Assembly: GCA_027295245.1 (NCBI GenBank)
Contig: JAPULF010000551.1
Location: forward strand, 1 to 6,058
Reading direction: 5' to 3'
Source of the DNA: Planctomycetota bacterium
Lineage (GTDB): Bacteria > Planctomycetota > Phycisphaerae > UBA1845 > UTPLA1
DNA: 6,058 nucleotides
Positions 5,620-6,058 of the stretch are shown one piece after another. Each line of letters begins with the position of its first letter. The stretch's first letter is position 1. The translations under genes were made by a program, and so were the position numbers. The notes beneath the pieces are model-generated. The model was not told the DNA's origin and made no database searches. It was given only the letters and a program-made list of their open reading frames with translations.

Positions 5620-6058
5620 ATGCGCGTTTTGTTTTTCGGTTCCAGTGAGTTTGCGGTGCCCACGTTCGAGTCGATCCGCGACGGCGGACACACTCTGGTC
5701 GGGGCCGTCACGCAGCCCGACCGGGTGCGCGGCCGCGGGCGGACGATGTCGCCGACGCCGGTCAAGAAGATGGCGCTGTCGTGCGACGTGCCGGTCTTTA
5801 CGCCGGAGAACGTGAACACCGCCGAGACGGTCGAGCAGTTGAAATCGCTGGGAGCGGACGTCGGGTATGTCGCCTCATTCGGGCAGAAATTCGGACGGGA
5901 GATGCTGGATGCCTTCCCCGCGGGCCTGATCAATCTGCACGCCTCGCTCTTGCCGGCGTTGCGCGGGGCGGCCCCGATACAGTGGGCGATCATCAACGGG
6001 GACGCGGCAACCGGCGTGACGGTGTTTCGTATTGTCGAAAAGATGGACGCCGGTCCGG
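5620..6058 (+). CDS. fmt: Methionyl-tRNA formyltransferase, 3'-partial
   Basis: The first 146 codons are present, after which the gene runs off the window; full-length Fmt is about 310 residues. The enzyme transfers a formyl group from 10-formyl-tetrahydrofolate to initiator Met-tRNA in the cytoplasm. Visible features are the N-terminal strand MRVLFFGSSEFAVP (usually GTPEFAVP), the loop TQPDRVRGRGR (31-41), and the catalytic block INLHASLLPALRGAAPIQWA (104-123) continuing to TGVTVFRIVEKMDAGP. N105, H107 and D143 have the same mutual spacing as the catalytic Asn, His and Asp of the E. coli enzyme. The C-terminal OB-fold tRNA-binding domain lies outside the window. The ATG has a clean AAGGA site (5609-5613), six bases upstream. 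It follows def by 134 bases on the same strand, the classical def-fmt order, although the usual gap is much shorter. No frame disruption is seen. Confidence 0.97.
   Translation, partial: MRVLFFGSSEFAVPTFESIRDGGHTLVGAVTQPDRVRGRGRTMSPTPVKKMALSCDVPVFTPENVNTAETVEQLKSLGADVGYVASFGQKFGREMLDAFPAGLINLHASLLPALRGAAPIQWAIINGDAATGVTVFRIVEKMDAGP

Noticed and set aside
5442..5996. Minus-strand open frame of 184 codons covering the def-fmt spacer and the start of fmt
   Set aside because: Most of it is the reverse of fmt, whose catalytic motifs are intact; the predicted protein has no recognisable features.

Overview
This window is a GC-rich (roughly 60% by eye), gene-dense stretch of an ordinary bacterial chromosome. 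It holds seven protein genes. Five of them are translation-related: a YebC/TACO1-family factor, a TlyA/FtsJ-type RNA methyltransferase, ribosomal protein bS20, peptide deformylase, and the start of methionyl-tRNA formyltransferase. The other two are large tetratricopeptide-repeat (TPR) proteins. I see no transposase, phage gene, CRISPR array, tRNA or rRNA. The organism cannot be fixed from sequence alone. The long cytoplasmic TPR protein in front of rpsT, and the S4-less TlyA-like enzyme after it, remind me of Planctomycetota (perhaps Phycisphaerae), but this is a weak inference.

Layout. Bases 1-2252 run on the plus strand: the C-terminal part of a TPR protein whose beginning lies outside the window, then yebC after a 60-base gap. 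Bases 2272-4706 run on the minus strand and look like one operon, transcribed right to left: TPR protein, 24-base gap, rpsT (GTG start), 41-base gap with a perfect hairpin, TlyA-like methyltransferase. yebC and the methyltransferase converge with only 19 bases between their stop codons. Bases 4707-4954 are a divergent intergenic region with one plausible sigma-70-type promoter pointing each way. Bases 4955-6058 run on the plus strand: def, then a 134-base gap with long interlocking inverted repeats, then fmt, which is cut off by the window end.

How the genes fit together. Fmt formylates the initiator Met-tRNA and Def removes the formyl group from the finished N-terminus, so the def-fmt pair is a functional couple. 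On the opposite strand, bS20 is a small-subunit assembly protein and the methyltransferase probably modifies rRNA. YebC-family proteins are reported to act in translation, including relief of ribosome stalling, as well as in the older role as transcription regulators. Most of the window is therefore conserved housekeeping. The least-explained items are the structured def-fmt spacer, the reduced TlyA-like enzyme linked to bS20, and the uncharacterised TPR protein heading that operon.
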